From: Hydrogenobacter thermophilus TK-6
GTDB lineage: Bacteria; Aquificota; Aquificia; Aquificales; Aquificaceae
Assembly (NCBI RefSeq): GCF_000010785.1
Contig: NC_013799.1
Span: 1,488,001-1,552,000 of the forward strand
Length of the DNA: 64,000 bases
Reading direction: 5' to 3'
This document shows, one piece after another, positions 17,762-27,353 of this stretch. The position numbers were made by a program, and so were the translations under genes. The first letter of the stretch is position 1, and each line of letters starts with the position of its first letter. The notes beneath the pieces are model-generated. The model was not told where the DNA came from, made no database searches, and saw only the letters and a list, made by a program, of their open reading frames with translations.

Positions 17762-19536
17762 GGAGAGCGCTTTTGACATTTCTTCTTCTGCTCTGTGTGT
17801 CCTTTGGACAGACAGTCAAAGAGATGAAGTTTGAAAATGTGAAGCTGGAAACAGTCTTAAAAGCCCTATCCCAAGTTGCTGACATGAATGTTATATTTGA
17901 TCCACAAATAGCGCAGGATGTTTCCAAACCTGTTAGCGTTTCCATATACAAACCAGTACCAGTAGGAGAAGCTCTAAACATCATTTTAAAAGAGTACGGG
18001 CTTATTGCAGTGCCAGTTGACAGAAAAGTATACAGAATAACCAAGGCAGGAGAGCTCAGCATCAGCCTTTCTGGTCTTGACGACAGACAGATAGAAGAGT
18101 TCGTAAAGTTTCTAAAACCCAGAGTAAGCCCATCCGCGGAGATAGTGATAGACAAAACTCTAAAAATGGTTTACATAAGGGACGAGGAGAGAAATATAAA
18201 GAAGCTTGAACCCGTTATGAAAGATTATGCCAAGATTGTAGAGAAGATTGCGCCGGCGGAAGAACGCACCACAAGGGTCTTTTACCTCAAAAACATCTCC
18301 CTTGACGAGGCAGAAAGGCTGATAAGCTCTTACAAAAAGCCAGACACGGTTATAACCAAAGTACCAAGTTTTTCTGCGCTGGTTATAACCGATAGTCCAA
18401 GACAGTTGGAAAAGTACCAGGAGGTGCTGAAAAACTTTCTGAGCATGACCCCCACAGAAAGAAAACCAGTAACCAAGATCTTTTACCTTAAATACATAAG
18501 CCCGGATGAGTTCATAAAGATGATAGAGCCTTTAAGGTCCGAATCCGGAGTAATACTGAGCGGAGGAGCGGTCAAACTCCAGCAACCCACCTCTCCAGCT
18601 CCGGCTTCCGCTCAGGTGCAGCAACAGCAACAGCAAGCTCCACCTACACCTATACTCAAGGAATTTAATGCGGTTATGCTGACAGACTACCCAGAGGTGA
18701 TAGAGAAGATAAGAGAGCGATTCAAAGACTACATAAGCGACTCACCTGTTCAGGTAAAGATTGAAGCAAGGATCGTTGAGGTAAGGGAGCAGGCTCTTAG
18801 AGAGCTGGGCATAAACTGGAATGTGCTTCTCTCTCAAGCAAGGGTGCCTCAGTTCTGGCAGGGTGGTGCTGGTCAGGGTGCTAACATAGGGGTAGCTCCT
18901 GCACCGGGAACCATATTTGTGCCTCCGGATCCAACATCTGTGGGTCCCAGGTCTCCCATATACTACACACCTGGACTCAGCCAAACGCCGGGTGGTATTT
19001 TTGCCTTTAGCTACCAGAAGGGTATGCTCAACGCCTTAAATCTCAGGCTCTCCGCTCTTGAACGCATAGCCATGATTAAAAACATAGCCAAACCCACCGT
19101 TGTGACTGTAAACGCTCAGAAGGCTACCATAAAACAGGGTGTCCAGATACCCTATCAGACCACCGTAGTGGCAGGAGGTGCACAGGCTGCTAACATACAG
19201 TTCAAGGATGTGGTGCTTCAGCTGGATGTCACGCCTGTGGTATCACCAGACGGCAGAATACTCCTTGACATAAACCTCAAGAGGGACACACCGGGCGAAC
19301 AAACACCCCAGGGACCAGCCATAAACACCAAGGAAGCCTCCACCAAGGTGGTGGTAAACGACGGAGACACCTTAGTCATAGGCGGTATAATAGACAATCA
19401 GGAGACAAAGACCAACGAAGGACTGCCCGGTCTGGTGAGGGTGCCGGTGCTCAAGTGGCTCTTTGGACAGGAAAGCTCCCAAAAGATACAGTCAGAGCTT
19501 CTCATATTCTTAACTCCCGTGCTGGTAAGGCAATGA
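17758..19536 (+). CDS. pilQ: Type IV pilus secretin PilQ
   Basis: 592 residues with signal peptide (ALLTFLLLLCVSFGQ). An N-terminal STN-like domain (VKLETVLKALSQVADMNVIF) and N1-type repeats (FYLKNISLDEAERLISSYKK; FYLKYISPDEFIKMIEPLRS) are followed by a Pro/Gln-rich linker near residues 278-298 and the secretin domain: VQVKIEARIVEVREQALREL, KPTVVTVNAQKATIKQGVQI, DGDTLVIGGII, GLPGLVRVPVLKWLFG and ELLIFLTPVLV. Forms the outer-membrane pore through which pili pass. No AMIN domain is visible. Confidence 0.93.
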   Translation: MRRALLTFLLLLCVSFGQTVKEMKFENVKLETVLKALSQVADMNVIFDPQIAQDVSKPVSVSIYKPVPVGEALNIILKEYGLIAVPVDRKVYRITKAGELSISLSGLDDRQIEEFVKFLKPRVSPSAEIVIDKTLKMVYIRDEERNIKKLEPVMKDYAKIVEKIAPAEERTTRVFYLKNISLDEAERLISSYKKPDTVITKVPSFSALVITDSPRQLEKYQEVLKNFLSMTPTERKPVTKIFYLKYISPDEFIKMIEPLRSESGVILSGGAVKLQQPTSPAPASAQVQQQQQQAPPTPILKEFNAVMLTDYPEVIEKIRERFKDYISDSPVQVKIEARIVEVREQALRELGINWNVLLSQARVPQFWQGGAGQGANIGVAPAPGTIFVPPDPTSVGPRSPIYYTPGLSQTPGGIFAFSYQKGMLNALNLRLSALERIAMIKNIAKPTVVTVNAQKATIKQGVQIPYQTTVVAGGAQAANIQFKDVVLQLDVTPVVSPDGRILLDINLKRDTPGEQTPQGPAINTKEASTKVVVNDGDTLVIGGIIDNQETKTNEGLPGLVRVPVLKWLFGQESSQKIQSELLIFLTPVLVRQ

Positions 19537-20174
19537 GTCAAAGGGTAAAGGTCAGTATAACCGCAGTTAAGGATTTAGAGAAGCTGGTGGAGTTTCTGGA
19601 AAAAAATGGGGCAAACATCGCAGAATTTTTTAGGGCTATGAATGCAGGGAAGCCCTTCGTATTTCATCTGGACACTTCTTACTACTCTCAGCATAAACAA
19701 GAGCTGGAAAAGTTATGTGAATATCAGGAAGAGAAGGCGGAAGCTCAGAGTTCTTACGGTCTTACAGCCATAATGCTAACAGATGCACTCATAGTGCTTT
19801 TAATATCCAGCTATTTTGTGGACGGTCTTGAGCTTAAAAATGTCCTCTCTGACCTTTTTTCTTCATCGGCGCTCGTATGGTCTCTGACTGCCATTGCCAA
19901 GATCCTTCTTTCCCTTTTAATTTATCTGGGATTTTTTGAGCTTTTGCACACCACCCCTGTAGGCTATCTTTTTGGCATCAGGTTCTGGACGGAGGGAAAC
20001 CTCAAAGTCCTTTTAGCCTTTATGTTGCTTCCTATCGCAGGCATAATACTTGCAGGATCACCTTTGGGAAAACCCTTTAAGGTCTTTGGAATCTTTTTAT
20101 TTATCTTCTTCCTTGTAGCCAGCTTATCAGGAGTTTTGATAAACCACTATCGCGTGCGACTTGAAAAAGTGTAA
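19533..20174 (+). CDS. Membrane protein of unknown function, last gene of the pil operon
   Basis: 213 residues. A soluble N-terminus of about 80 residues (VSITAVKDLEKLVEFLEKNG, FFRAMNAGKPFVFHL) precedes four membrane segments, with YLGFFELLHTTPVGYLFGI between the second and third. The C-terminal part has the look of an RDD-type membrane domain, though this is uncertain. ATG overlaps the pilQ stop by 4 bp, so it is coupled to the pilus genes. The 3' end overlaps the convergent flippase gene by 74 bp. Confidence 0.6.
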   Translation: MSQRVKVSITAVKDLEKLVEFLEKNGANIAEFFRAMNAGKPFVFHLDTSYYSQHKQELEKLCEYQEEKAEAQSSYGLTAIMLTDALIVLLISSYFVDGLELKNVLSDLFSSSALVWSLTAIAKILLSLLIYLGFFELLHTTPVGYLFGIRFWTEGNLKVLLAFMLLPIAGIILAGSPLGKPFKVFGIFLFIFFLVASLSGVLINHYRVRLEKV

Positions 20175-21327
20175 AAAAGGCATAAAGTAAAGCAAAGGAA
20201 GAGTTTACAAGAAAGATATAGAGCATGTAAGAATTTACATCTTTAAAAGGCAGTATTAAAAAGCCTGCATAGTATGTAAAAATGTGCAGATAAATAAGCA
20301 AGAGATTTCTACTCAGTGCAGTGAGCAGAAAAACAAACACAAGTGCAAGAATAAGTGGCATTATACAGAGAATGTAGACCGGAAGAAGGGAAAAAGCAGG
20401 CAGAAACTTGCTGGAAAACAGTAAGACAAAAACCTTCTTTCCAAAAATCAAAACAGAAAACTCTGCCAGCAAAAACAGCAAAATGATCAAAAGGCAAGAC
20501 TTTAAAAATAGCTTTTTTAATAGATAGGCATTATGCCTATGCTTTACAAACTCCGGGAAAAACACGCCCATGAGGGTCATAACCAGCCAGATGAAGGCTT
20601 TACCTACTACTGACACAGAAGCGTAAAGTCCAGCAGTGCTAGGGTCAAAGATGCGCCTTATGAAAAGGTCATCCGCATAAATAAACAAGCTGACGGGGGA
20701 AGTAAAGAGGGAAGCCTTAAAAAGGCTTCTCAGAGGCACAGCCCTTAGCTCTCCAAAAAGGTGACCATTTAGCACCAGCAAAGAGACCAGCACAGTAAAA
20801 AGCCCAACGAAAGAAGAAAAAACAGCACCGAACACTCCAAAACCTGCGTATATTAGAACAACAGCGGTAATTAGCCTGAGAGTCTGTTCAAAAACCAGAG
20901 AGATGGAAAGCAGTTTGAAGCTCTCAGTGGATTGCAAGTAAGCCCTCTCTATTATCACAAGAAACTGCACCAGCCAAACAGAGGAGATAACCCAGATATA
21001 ATGGATATCAGACACTCTGAGAAAGTCCTTCAAAAACGCCGATAGCGTAAAGCCTACAAGCAGACAAGCCAGACCCAAAAACATACCTACATGCCTCATA
21101 TACCTGAGTACAGCGTGAATACTCTCTCTGTGTTTTACAAACTCCCTTACACAAGCGTTGGCAAAAAAGTTTATAAAGTTCCCAACAGTGAGCATGAGAG
21201 AGTAAAGCACCATAAACTCACCGTAGCCCGCAGTTCCTAGGTGCCTGCTGACAAAAAAGTGAAAGGCAAAGCCCGTTAGATTGGCATATATAAAAGCTAA
21301 GCTCACAAAAGACAGGTTTTTTAACAT
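20101..21327 (-). CDS. Polysaccharide flippase (Wzx/MATE-like)
   Basis: 408 residues with about twelve membrane helices and the family N-terminus LAFIYANLTGFAFHFFVSRHLGTAGYGEF. It should flip a polyprenol-linked sugar across the inner membrane. The ATG at 21327 overlaps the stop of the preceding glycosyltransferase gene; an in-frame upstream start 17 codons earlier would lie deep in that gene. Last gene of the leftward glycan cluster. Confidence 0.85.
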   Translation of the reverse strand: MLKNLSFVSLAFIYANLTGFAFHFFVSRHLGTAGYGEFMVLYSLMLTVGNFINFFANACVREFVKHRESIHAVLRYMRHVGMFLGLACLLVGFTLSAFLKDFLRVSDIHYIWVISSVWLVQFLVIIERAYLQSTESFKLLSISLVFEQTLRLITAVVLIYAGFGVFGAVFSSFVGLFTVLVSLLVLNGHLFGELRAVPLRSLFKASLFTSPVSLFIYADDLFIRRIFDPSTAGLYASVSVVGKAFIWLVMTLMGVFFPEFVKHRHNAYLLKKLFLKSCLLIILLFLLAEFSVLIFGKKVFVLLFSSKFLPAFSLLPVYILCIMPLILALVFVFLLTALSRNLLLIYLHIFTYYAGFLILPFKDVNSYMLYIFLVNSSFALLYAFFTLFQVARDSGLSKLLISWLQGRR

Positions 21328-22388
21328 TTTTCCACTTGTATGAGATATTTTTCGTACTCCTGAGCTATTCTGTCCCATGTGAAGTTTTTGGCAAACTCTA
21401 TACCTCTCTTGCCCATCTTGAGAACAAGCTGGTCATCCCTCAAAAGCATCTGTATTTTTTCCCTCAGGTCCTGTGGGTCTTCCTTTTTGAAAGAGATGCC
21501 AAAGCCGTTGTCCACTACATATTTTAGCTCAGGTATGTCGCTCACTATGAGTGGTTTGCCCATGGATGCCACCTCCAGCGCCACTATGCCCTGTCCCTCA
21601 AACCTTGAAGGCATGACAAAAAACCGCGCCTTTTTAATAAACTCATACTTGCGCTCGCCCGTGACTTTTCCTATGTATCTCACATGCTCAAAGCCTCTGA
21701 CCATTTTTAAAAACCTCTCCCTGTCTTTGCCGTCCCCTGCTATCAAAAGCTCCGAACCTTTAAGATCCTTAAAAGCTTTTACAAGCAAATCAATGCCCTT
21801 TTGATGTATGTCTATCCTCCCAAGAAAGGCTACATAACTGCCCAGCTTTGCATCCTCCTCAAGCTTTTCTATGCCCTGCGGAATTACCTTCCCCTCTATA
21901 TTCCACCTCTGGTTGAGAGCCTCAGAGATTACTATCAAATTTCTAAACTTTCTGGGATAGAGCTTTTCCATCAGGTAAAAAGGAATACCCATCAGGTTAT
22001 ACTTCCTGAGTATCTCCTTTCCCATATAGTTCTGAAGCTGCAAAACAACGGGTCTTTGGTTTTCAAGCAAGTAGGAGAAGACAGGGTTCCAAGGTGCAAA
22101 GTCTTCAACTATCACATCATAGTCCTTAGCGTTTTCCCTCAGAAATCTTATGGCTTCAAAAGCGTAAGAGAAGGTGCTAAAAACATAGTTTTTAGGGTTT
22201 CCCAGAAATCTGTACTCAAAGTTTTCGTTCACCTTGTAGTCCTGCGCGCCTGGGTATTTGCCACTGACCACTGTTATGAAGTGTCCTTTCTGGGAGAGCC
22301 TTCTGTAAATCTCGTACACCCTTACCGCACCGCCACCCCCCACCCACGGGTTGTTTATGTGGTCGTAGATAAAGTGAAGTATCCTCAT
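21321..22388 (-). CDS. Glycosyltransferase family 4
   Basis: 355 residues, GT-B fold. The N-terminal domain starts MRILHFIYDHINNPWVGGGG with a glycine-rich acceptor loop. The C-terminal donor domain has VAFLGRIDIHQKGIDLLVKA, ELLIAGDGKDRERF and the E-x7-E motif in MPSRFEGQGIVALEVASMGKP. Transfers a nucleotide-activated hexose; sugar unknown. Overlaps the upstream methyltransferase gene by 4 bp. Confidence 0.88.
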   Translation of the reverse strand: MRILHFIYDHINNPWVGGGGAVRVYEIYRRLSQKGHFITVVSGKYPGAQDYKVNENFEYRFLGNPKNYVFSTFSYAFEAIRFLRENAKDYDVIVEDFAPWNPVFSYLLENQRPVVLQLQNYMGKEILRKYNLMGIPFYLMEKLYPRKFRNLIVISEALNQRWNIEGKVIPQGIEKLEEDAKLGSYVAFLGRIDIHQKGIDLLVKAFKDLKGSELLIAGDGKDRERFLKMVRGFEHVRYIGKVTGERKYEFIKKARFFVMPSRFEGQGIVALEVASMGKPLIVSDIPELKYVVDNGFGISFKKEDPQDLREKIQMLLRDDQLVLKMGKRGIEFAKNFTWDRIAQEYEKYLIQVEKC

Positions 22389-23113
22389 GGCTTTCTTGCT
22401 ATTATGTAAACTGTTCTTCCTACTATCTCGTAGGGAATGAAGGAAAAGTCGTTGGGTGTCAGCAGATTAAGGAGAGGAAAGACAGGAAGCAGAGGCAGAT
22501 ACTCCCACCATCTTAAAACCTTTACTTGATAAACTTCAAAACCGCACATCTTGGCAAGAGTCTTTAAACTTTTTTTTGTCCAGGGACGCACGTGAGTTGG
22601 GTCTGAGTAGAAGTTATACCCATCGGGGCAAAAAAGGGATGTGTAATATTCTGTAGTGCAATAAAAGTATCCTCCTCTCTTTAAAACCCTGTAGCCTTCT
22701 GTGAAAAGCTTCTGGGGGTTCTTAAGGTGCTCTATAACAAAGTTGGAGATGACTATATCAAAGCTGTTCTCTTCAAAGGGAAGGGTCTCTTCTTCTATGT
22801 CGCATCGCAAAAAGCTTACATAATCTGGAAGGACTGGGTTTTTCTCCAAGTCCACTCCATAAAGCTCTGCGGATGGGTTTATAAATTTCTTTATGTAATT
22901 TAGGACCTCCCCGGTCCCACAGCCTACATCAAGAACTTTAGAAGCGGTTTTTATATTGGGTATCTTGATTAGCTTTTTTACAGATATGTTGGTAAGCCTA
23001 TAGTATATCTTTTCTGTGGTGGCGTGTTTTCCTAAAAGTTTTCTAAAAAGAGGTCTTAGCCCTATATGTCTGATGCTTGCAAGATGCTCTTGATAACCTC
23101 TATGCTTTTCCAA
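22385..23113 (-). CDS. SAM-dependent methyltransferase in the glycan cluster
   Basis: 242 residues. Motif I VLDVGCGTGEVLNYI, YGVDLEKNP, FDIVISNFVIEHLKNPQK and RVLKRGGYFYCTTEYY, so a class I methyltransferase (Methyltransf_11 type). A C-terminal hydrophobic stretch (LPLLPVFPLLNLL) may bring it to the membrane. Position between sugar transferases suggests it methylates a glycan or its lipid carrier; substrate unproven. Overlaps the next upstream gene by 14 bp. Confidence 0.85.
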   Translation of the reverse strand: MEKHRGYQEHLASIRHIGLRPLFRKLLGKHATTEKIYYRLTNISVKKLIKIPNIKTASKVLDVGCGTGEVLNYIKKFINPSAELYGVDLEKNPVLPDYVSFLRCDIEEETLPFEENSFDIVISNFVIEHLKNPQKLFTEGYRVLKRGGYFYCTTEYYTSLFCPDGYNFYSDPTHVRPWTKKSLKTLAKMCGFEVYQVKVLRWWEYLPLLPVFPLLNLLTPNDFSFIPYEIVGRTVYIIARKP

Positions 23114-23807
23114 GTTTTAACCTCCATACCATTATTGCCGCTTCAAGGGCTATTTTTTTGCTCATCTTGGAAGAGCCACTGCCCCGCTCGTAAAAAATTA
23201 TGGGTATTTCCGCTATTTTAAAACCAAGCCTATAGGCTTTATAAACCATCTCTATCTGGAAGGCATACCCGTTTGACTTGATGGCGTCAAGGTTTATCTT
23301 CTCAAGCACTTCCCTGCGGTAGCATCTGTATCCGCTGGTTATGTCGGTAAGCTCCTTAATGCCTAGGATAGTGGTAGCATACCAGTTGGCAAACTTAGAA
23401 ATCAGGAGCCTTTTGAAGTCCCACCCCACTACGCTGATGGTTCCTCTCGTGTATCGGGAGCCTATAACCAGGTGGTATCCTTCCTTCATCTTTTCTACAA
23501 ACCTGGGTATGTCCTTAGGGTCGTGGGAAAGGTCCGCATCCATCTCAAAAAACAGCTGGTAGTCTTTATCTAGCCCCCACTTAAAACCTGCTACGTAAGC
23601 ACTTCCTAAGCCCATCTTGTAGGGTCTTTCCAGAAGGTTTACCTTGGGTTCTTTATTAGACCACTCTTTTACCACCAGAGGAGTCCCATCCTGAGATCCA
23701 TCATCCACCACAAGAAGGTCCAAAAAGCCATATTCTAAGAGCTTGGGAATTAGCACCTTCAAGTTTTGCGCCTCGTTGTAGGTAGGAAGCACCAGCAGAG
23801 CCTTCAT
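23100..23807 (-). CDS. Polyprenol-phosphate sugar synthase (DPM1-like, GT2)
   Basis: 235 residues. GT-A fold with PTYNEAQNLKVLIPKLLEYG, DDGSQDGT, the metal-binding EMDADLSHDPKDIP and IGSRYTRGT, all as in dolichol-phosphate mannosyltransferases of the short, soluble type. Makes a polyprenyl-phospho-hexose, the donor used by PMT/GT-C enzymes in the periplasm. That fits the DUF2723 enzyme three genes upstream. Confidence 0.9.
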   Translation of the reverse strand: MKALLVLPTYNEAQNLKVLIPKLLEYGFLDLLVVDDGSQDGTPLVVKEWSNKEPKVNLLERPYKMGLGSAYVAGFKWGLDKDYQLFFEMDADLSHDPKDIPRFVEKMKEGYHLVIGSRYTRGTISVVGWDFKRLLISKFANWYATTILGIKELTDITSGYRCYRREVLEKINLDAIKSNGYAFQIEMVYKAYRLGFKIAEIPIIFYERGSGSSKMSKKIALEAAIMVWRLKLGKA

Positions 23808-24853
23808 GTTATGCGCTCCAGAAACTCTTTTTTAGTCCTTTCCCAAGAGAAGTTTTTGGCCCACTCAAGGCAGCCTTTAGCAAGCTTGTTATATAGCTCC
23901 TTGTTTTCCCACAATTCTAAAACTTTTTCAGCCATCTCCTTGTAGTCTTTTACCAGAAAGCCCGTGTGTAAGTCTCTTATGCTGTCTTTTAGACCCTGCA
24001 CGCGATAGCCTATGGCGGGAGTGCCAAAAGCGTTTGCCTCAATAACCACCTGTCCCCAACCTTCCCTTATACTTGGAACCAGAAGAAAGTGGGACTTTTC
24101 CAGAATTTTATACTTTTGCTCGCCTTCCAGGTAGCCAGTAAAGACTATGTCCTGCAGGTGGGAATATTTACCAGTAAGATAAGAGTATAGTGGACCATCT
24201 CCCACTACAAAGAGCTTTGCATCCTTTATGCGCTCTTTTACCAGCAGAAAGGCTTTTATGGCATCTTCTGGGTTCTTTGTCCTTTTGAGCCTTCCCAGAT
24301 AAACCAGATGTAGACTTTCCTCTTTATTGGGTAGTCTTTCCAGAGGACGCACTCCCAGACCATTGGGTATTATGCGTATGTGCCTAAAGCCAAGATTCTT
24401 AAGGTCGTCGTAGGTAGATTCAGACACCGTTATGGCAAGCTTGTTTCTGTAGAGCTTTAGCAAAAGCTTCTCAAGGGTTTTGAAGGGATAGCCCAAAAAT
24501 CCGAGCTCCACAGTCCAAAACTCTTGATAAAGCTGGTGTATTAAGAGCACTGAATTTTTCAGAAAGAAGGTAAAAAAGCCCAAGCCGTTAAACTCGTCTA
24601 TAACTATCCAATCTTTATCCTTTTTGAGTGCATACAAAAGTCCGTAAAAGTGAGTGGTAAGCTCGCTTCCCTTTCTTATAAACCTCACTCCGTCTATTAC
24701 CTCCTCACTTTTGAGACCTTTAGCCTTTGAAGCAAACCACTCTGCAAGCCCTCCCCTTTCTACTACAGCCTTTGCCAGCTCCATGGTGTATACCTCCGCG
24801 CCACCCCTTTCGGGATGCTTTATACACCTTCTGTTTAAGAAAAGCACTTTCAT
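23804..24853 (-). CDS. Glycosyltransferase family 4
   Basis: 349 residues. Opens KVLFLNRRCIKHPERGGAEV (GG loop), with LVYLGRLKRTKNPEDAIKAF, LFVVGDGPLY and the donor-binding VPSIREGWGQVVIEANAFGT. Second GT-B transferase of the cluster; it differs clearly from the first, so they probably add different sugars. 4-bp overlaps on both sides. Confidence 0.88.
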   Translation of the reverse strand: MKVLFLNRRCIKHPERGGAEVYTMELAKAVVERGGLAEWFASKAKGLKSEEVIDGVRFIRKGSELTTHFYGLLYALKKDKDWIVIDEFNGLGFFTFFLKNSVLLIHQLYQEFWTVELGFLGYPFKTLEKLLLKLYRNKLAITVSESTYDDLKNLGFRHIRIIPNGLGVRPLERLPNKEESLHLVYLGRLKRTKNPEDAIKAFLLVKERIKDAKLFVVGDGPLYSYLTGKYSHLQDIVFTGYLEGEQKYKILEKSHFLLVPSIREGWGQVVIEANAFGTPAIGYRVQGLKDSIRDLHTGFLVKDYKEMAEKVLELWENKELYNKLAKGCLEWAKNFSWERTKKEFLERIT

Positions 24854-25440
24854 GCCATATACAGGCTAACAAGCCACAGGCAGAAGAAAACCACGTAAGC
24901 AAACAGAAAAGCTTTCTTAAAGCCCTTTATTATCGCAAAAGATAGGGATAGCACCCAGCCAGCCAAAGACAGCACCACCAGAAGGCTCCAAAAAGTTGAA
25001 GGGTATGGGTCGTACTGGGTAAAGCTTTTGAGGTCTTTGAAGATTTTTTGGTAGTCTTTCTGTGGTGGGTTGTTATGCTCAATGTATAGCTCCATCTTGG
25101 TAAGAAGCATTTTCTCTTCAAGAGGTTTTATCTTTTCAGAGTAGGGAACAGAGATACCTCTTAGCTGATAGAGGGAAGACCTTAGCGTTTCGTAGCAGAA
25201 GAGTTTGTGGGACTTTTCCAAAAGGCTGTTGCAGACTTTTTCTATCCTTTCTATAGCTTTCTGGTTGTAAGGGCTAAAAGGCAAGTAGTTGAGAAGAGCG
25301 CGCTCGTACATAGATATAGCCATAAGGGGTTTGCCGTTTATCAGTAGCATATCCCCTTCTGTGATTAGGCGCTTTTGATTACTTATCAGCACGTATACAG
25401 AGCTAACAAGCAAAGCCATCAATACCAGCATCCACCTCAT
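24850..25440 (-). CDS. Membrane protein of unknown function in the glycan cluster
   Basis: 196 residues. One N-terminal helix (WMLVLMALLVSSVYVLI), a central soluble helical part that recalls a TPR pair (GDMLLINGKPLMAISMYERA), and two closely spaced helices near the C-terminus (FWSLLVVLSLAGWVLSLSFA; AFLFAYVVFFCLWLVSLY). Not recognised. ATGA overlaps with the DUF2723 gene upstream and the GT4 gene downstream make a joint role likely. Confidence 0.6.
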   Translation of the reverse strand: MRWMLVLMALLVSSVYVLISNQKRLITEGDMLLINGKPLMAISMYERALLNYLPFSPYNQKAIERIEKVCNSLLEKSHKLFCYETLRSSLYQLRGISVPYSEKIKPLEEKMLLTKMELYIEHNNPPQKDYQKIFKDLKSFTQYDPYPSTFWSLLVVLSLAGWVLSLSFAIIKGFKKAFLFAYVVFFCLWLVSLYMA

Positions 25441-27353
25441 TTTTTGCTCCTGCTTTTGTATTCTGCGGTGTATTGGTAATATCTGAACTTCTCAGGTTTG
25501 TTGTTTTCCATCACAGCATTATAGAGCTCTATGTAGTTCCTGGTTTGAGCTCCCTGAGGTATGAAAAAAGTCTCACCGGGGTAGCTGGTGTCCCCCGGCA
25601 CGTTTATGGAGACTCTGAAGGTGTTTCCCATGTATCTAACATCGTAGCTTATCTTTCCAGAAGGGTTGGGAACGTCAATAGCGCTTATCATGTAAGCAAA
25701 CATAGGAAGCGAGAAGGTGCAGAGCACGGAGCTGAATCTATCATCGGTGGGATAGCTGGCACAGTCCAGCATAGCTATATGCTCCAGCTCCTGCCACTTG
25801 AGGAGTCTTTTGTCCCAAGCCTTCTTTGGCACCTCAACGTTTTTTGGGATGAGGGCAAAGGAAAAGACCCAGAACCGGTTTTCAAAGAAGGGAGAGAGGG
25901 GGTTTGGAGGTTTCAGGTATATAACACTGTAGAGCCTTCCGGAGGAGGCAAAGAACGACATATTTCCTTTAAAGAACTCAGAAAACACATGGCTGTTTTT
26001 GTAGAGACTGAGCGGATAGCAACCTCTGGGTAGCAGGGTGGAGCTTTCGGGAGAAAGGTAATCATTGGAGCATACGTCTTCCCTGTAGCGGGCTACGTAC
26101 TTAAAGTACCAGGACTCAAAAGTGTGATTGTCTCCGTAAGTTAGATAGACACTTCCAACAGGCAGAGAAGAGAGGATAGCCTTGGATATAGAATATGCCA
26201 CGTAGTTGTCATTAAAGTTCTGGTCTATGAGCCTCTCAAACATGGGAAAAAGAGCATACGCGGAAACCCCCAAAGGCACAGCCGCTTTTAAAAGCTCGGT
26301 GTTTTTAAGAAAGCTCACCACCGCGTAAAGACCAAGCCCAGAAAACAGAGAAAAGCCAAAAAGCATAGGAAGAAAGTACTGGTGAGCTCCTATGTACCAC
26401 TGGTCCATGCTCATAAGAGGTGCAGAGAAGGTAAGCTTTGCCAAAAATACCGAGTAGGTAAGGAAAAAGGCGCTAATATATACACCCAGCCTTTTGGAAA
26501 GCCTAAAGCTCCAAAATACCCCAAGCAAGAAAAGAGGAAAGGCATAAACAGGAAAGTTGTGGAGCAGGATTGTGAGAACATTTTTTATAGCGTAGTAGTA
26601 GCCAAAAATGTCCTGCCACGAGTTTTTGACCACATCCACCGAAGAGGCAGACTCGTATGGCTTTCTCAGAAATACCACGAGGAAAGACTCCAAGTCATAG
26701 ACGGGATTGGGAGCAAACACCCTGTTGCCTCTTATGAGCATGTGCAGGTTTGCCAGAAAACCAAGCAGGAAAAGAAGAAGGCTTACAGGAAGGTTTCTCA
26801 AAACCTCCCTAAGGTAGAAGAGGGAAAGCACAAAGAGAGGCACCACCATCATAAAGCCCGTGTGGTGGTTGGCAAGCGTAAGACCCAGCAAAAAGCTAAC
26901 CAAGTACTGATACTTTCTGTCATAGCCCTCCAGAGCCACCTTTAGACCCGCATACAGCATAAGGGAGATGATAAAGAGGTTAAGAGGGTAGAACTTTACC
27001 ACCACAGACTGACCCCAGAAGGAGTAAGAAACACCCAAAAGAGCCACAGGAAAGAGTGCACTGTACTTTTCCCCCGTGATCCTGTAAACTATCCTGTAAA
27101 GCACGTAAAGGCTCAGAAGCGAAAAAGTTATGCTTACCAGCACCATCCTAAAAGGTACGCTACCCAAAGGTAGGAAACTGAAGGCTTTTAGAACTTCCAT
27201 ATAAAGTGGATAGCCAGAAGGATGGGCAAGACCAAGAGTGATGCCACCTACCGCAAACTCTCCCGCATCTCCCGTGTTTATAACCTTGCTGGCAGAAAGT
27301 GTGTAAAGAAAGGCAAAAAGGCAAAGAAGCAGGTATATCACCTTACCGTACAC
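25437..27353 (-). CDS. DUF2723 (PMT-like) membrane glycosyltransferase
   Basis: 638 residues. Multi-helix N-terminal part with the DUF2723 signature: acidic pair in NTGDAGEF, then LGLAHPSGYPLYMEVLKAF, and about ten more helices. The C-terminal 200 residues are periplasmic. The family is related to protein O-mannosyltransferases and uses polyprenyl-phosphate sugars. The GTG start at 27353 lies inside the 3' end of the second pilin gene (16-bp overlap), a physical coupling that makes pilin a plausible acceptor; this is inference. Confidence 0.8.
   Translation of the reverse strand: MYGKVIYLLLCLFAFLYTLSASKVINTGDAGEFAVGGITLGLAHPSGYPLYMEVLKAFSFLPLGSVPFRMVLVSITFSLLSLYVLYRIVYRITGEKYSALFPVALLGVSYSFWGQSVVVKFYPLNLFIISLMLYAGLKVALEGYDRKYQYLVSFLLGLTLANHHTGFMMVVPLFVLSLFYLREVLRNLPVSLLLFLLGFLANLHMLIRGNRVFAPNPVYDLESFLVVFLRKPYESASSVDVVKNSWQDIFGYYYAIKNVLTILLHNFPVYAFPLFLLGVFWSFRLSKRLGVYISAFFLTYSVFLAKLTFSAPLMSMDQWYIGAHQYFLPMLFGFSLFSGLGLYAVVSFLKNTELLKAAVPLGVSAYALFPMFERLIDQNFNDNYVAYSISKAILSSLPVGSVYLTYGDNHTFESWYFKYVARYREDVCSNDYLSPESSTLLPRGCYPLSLYKNSHVFSEFFKGNMSFFASSGRLYSVIYLKPPNPLSPFFENRFWVFSFALIPKNVEVPKKAWDKRLLKWQELEHIAMLDCASYPTDDRFSSVLCTFSLPMFAYMISAIDVPNPSGKISYDVRYMGNTFRVSINVPGDTSYPGETFFIPQGAQTRNYIELYNAVMENNKPEKFRYYQYTAEYKSRSKK

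Noticed and set aside
21801-22409. 202-codon frame on the plus strand
   Set aside because: Antisense of a GT4 gene with intact catalytic motifs.
26382-26945. 187-codon frame on the plus strand
   Set aside because: Antisense of the DUF2723 gene; Lys/Arg/Gln-rich shadow of hydrophobic helices.
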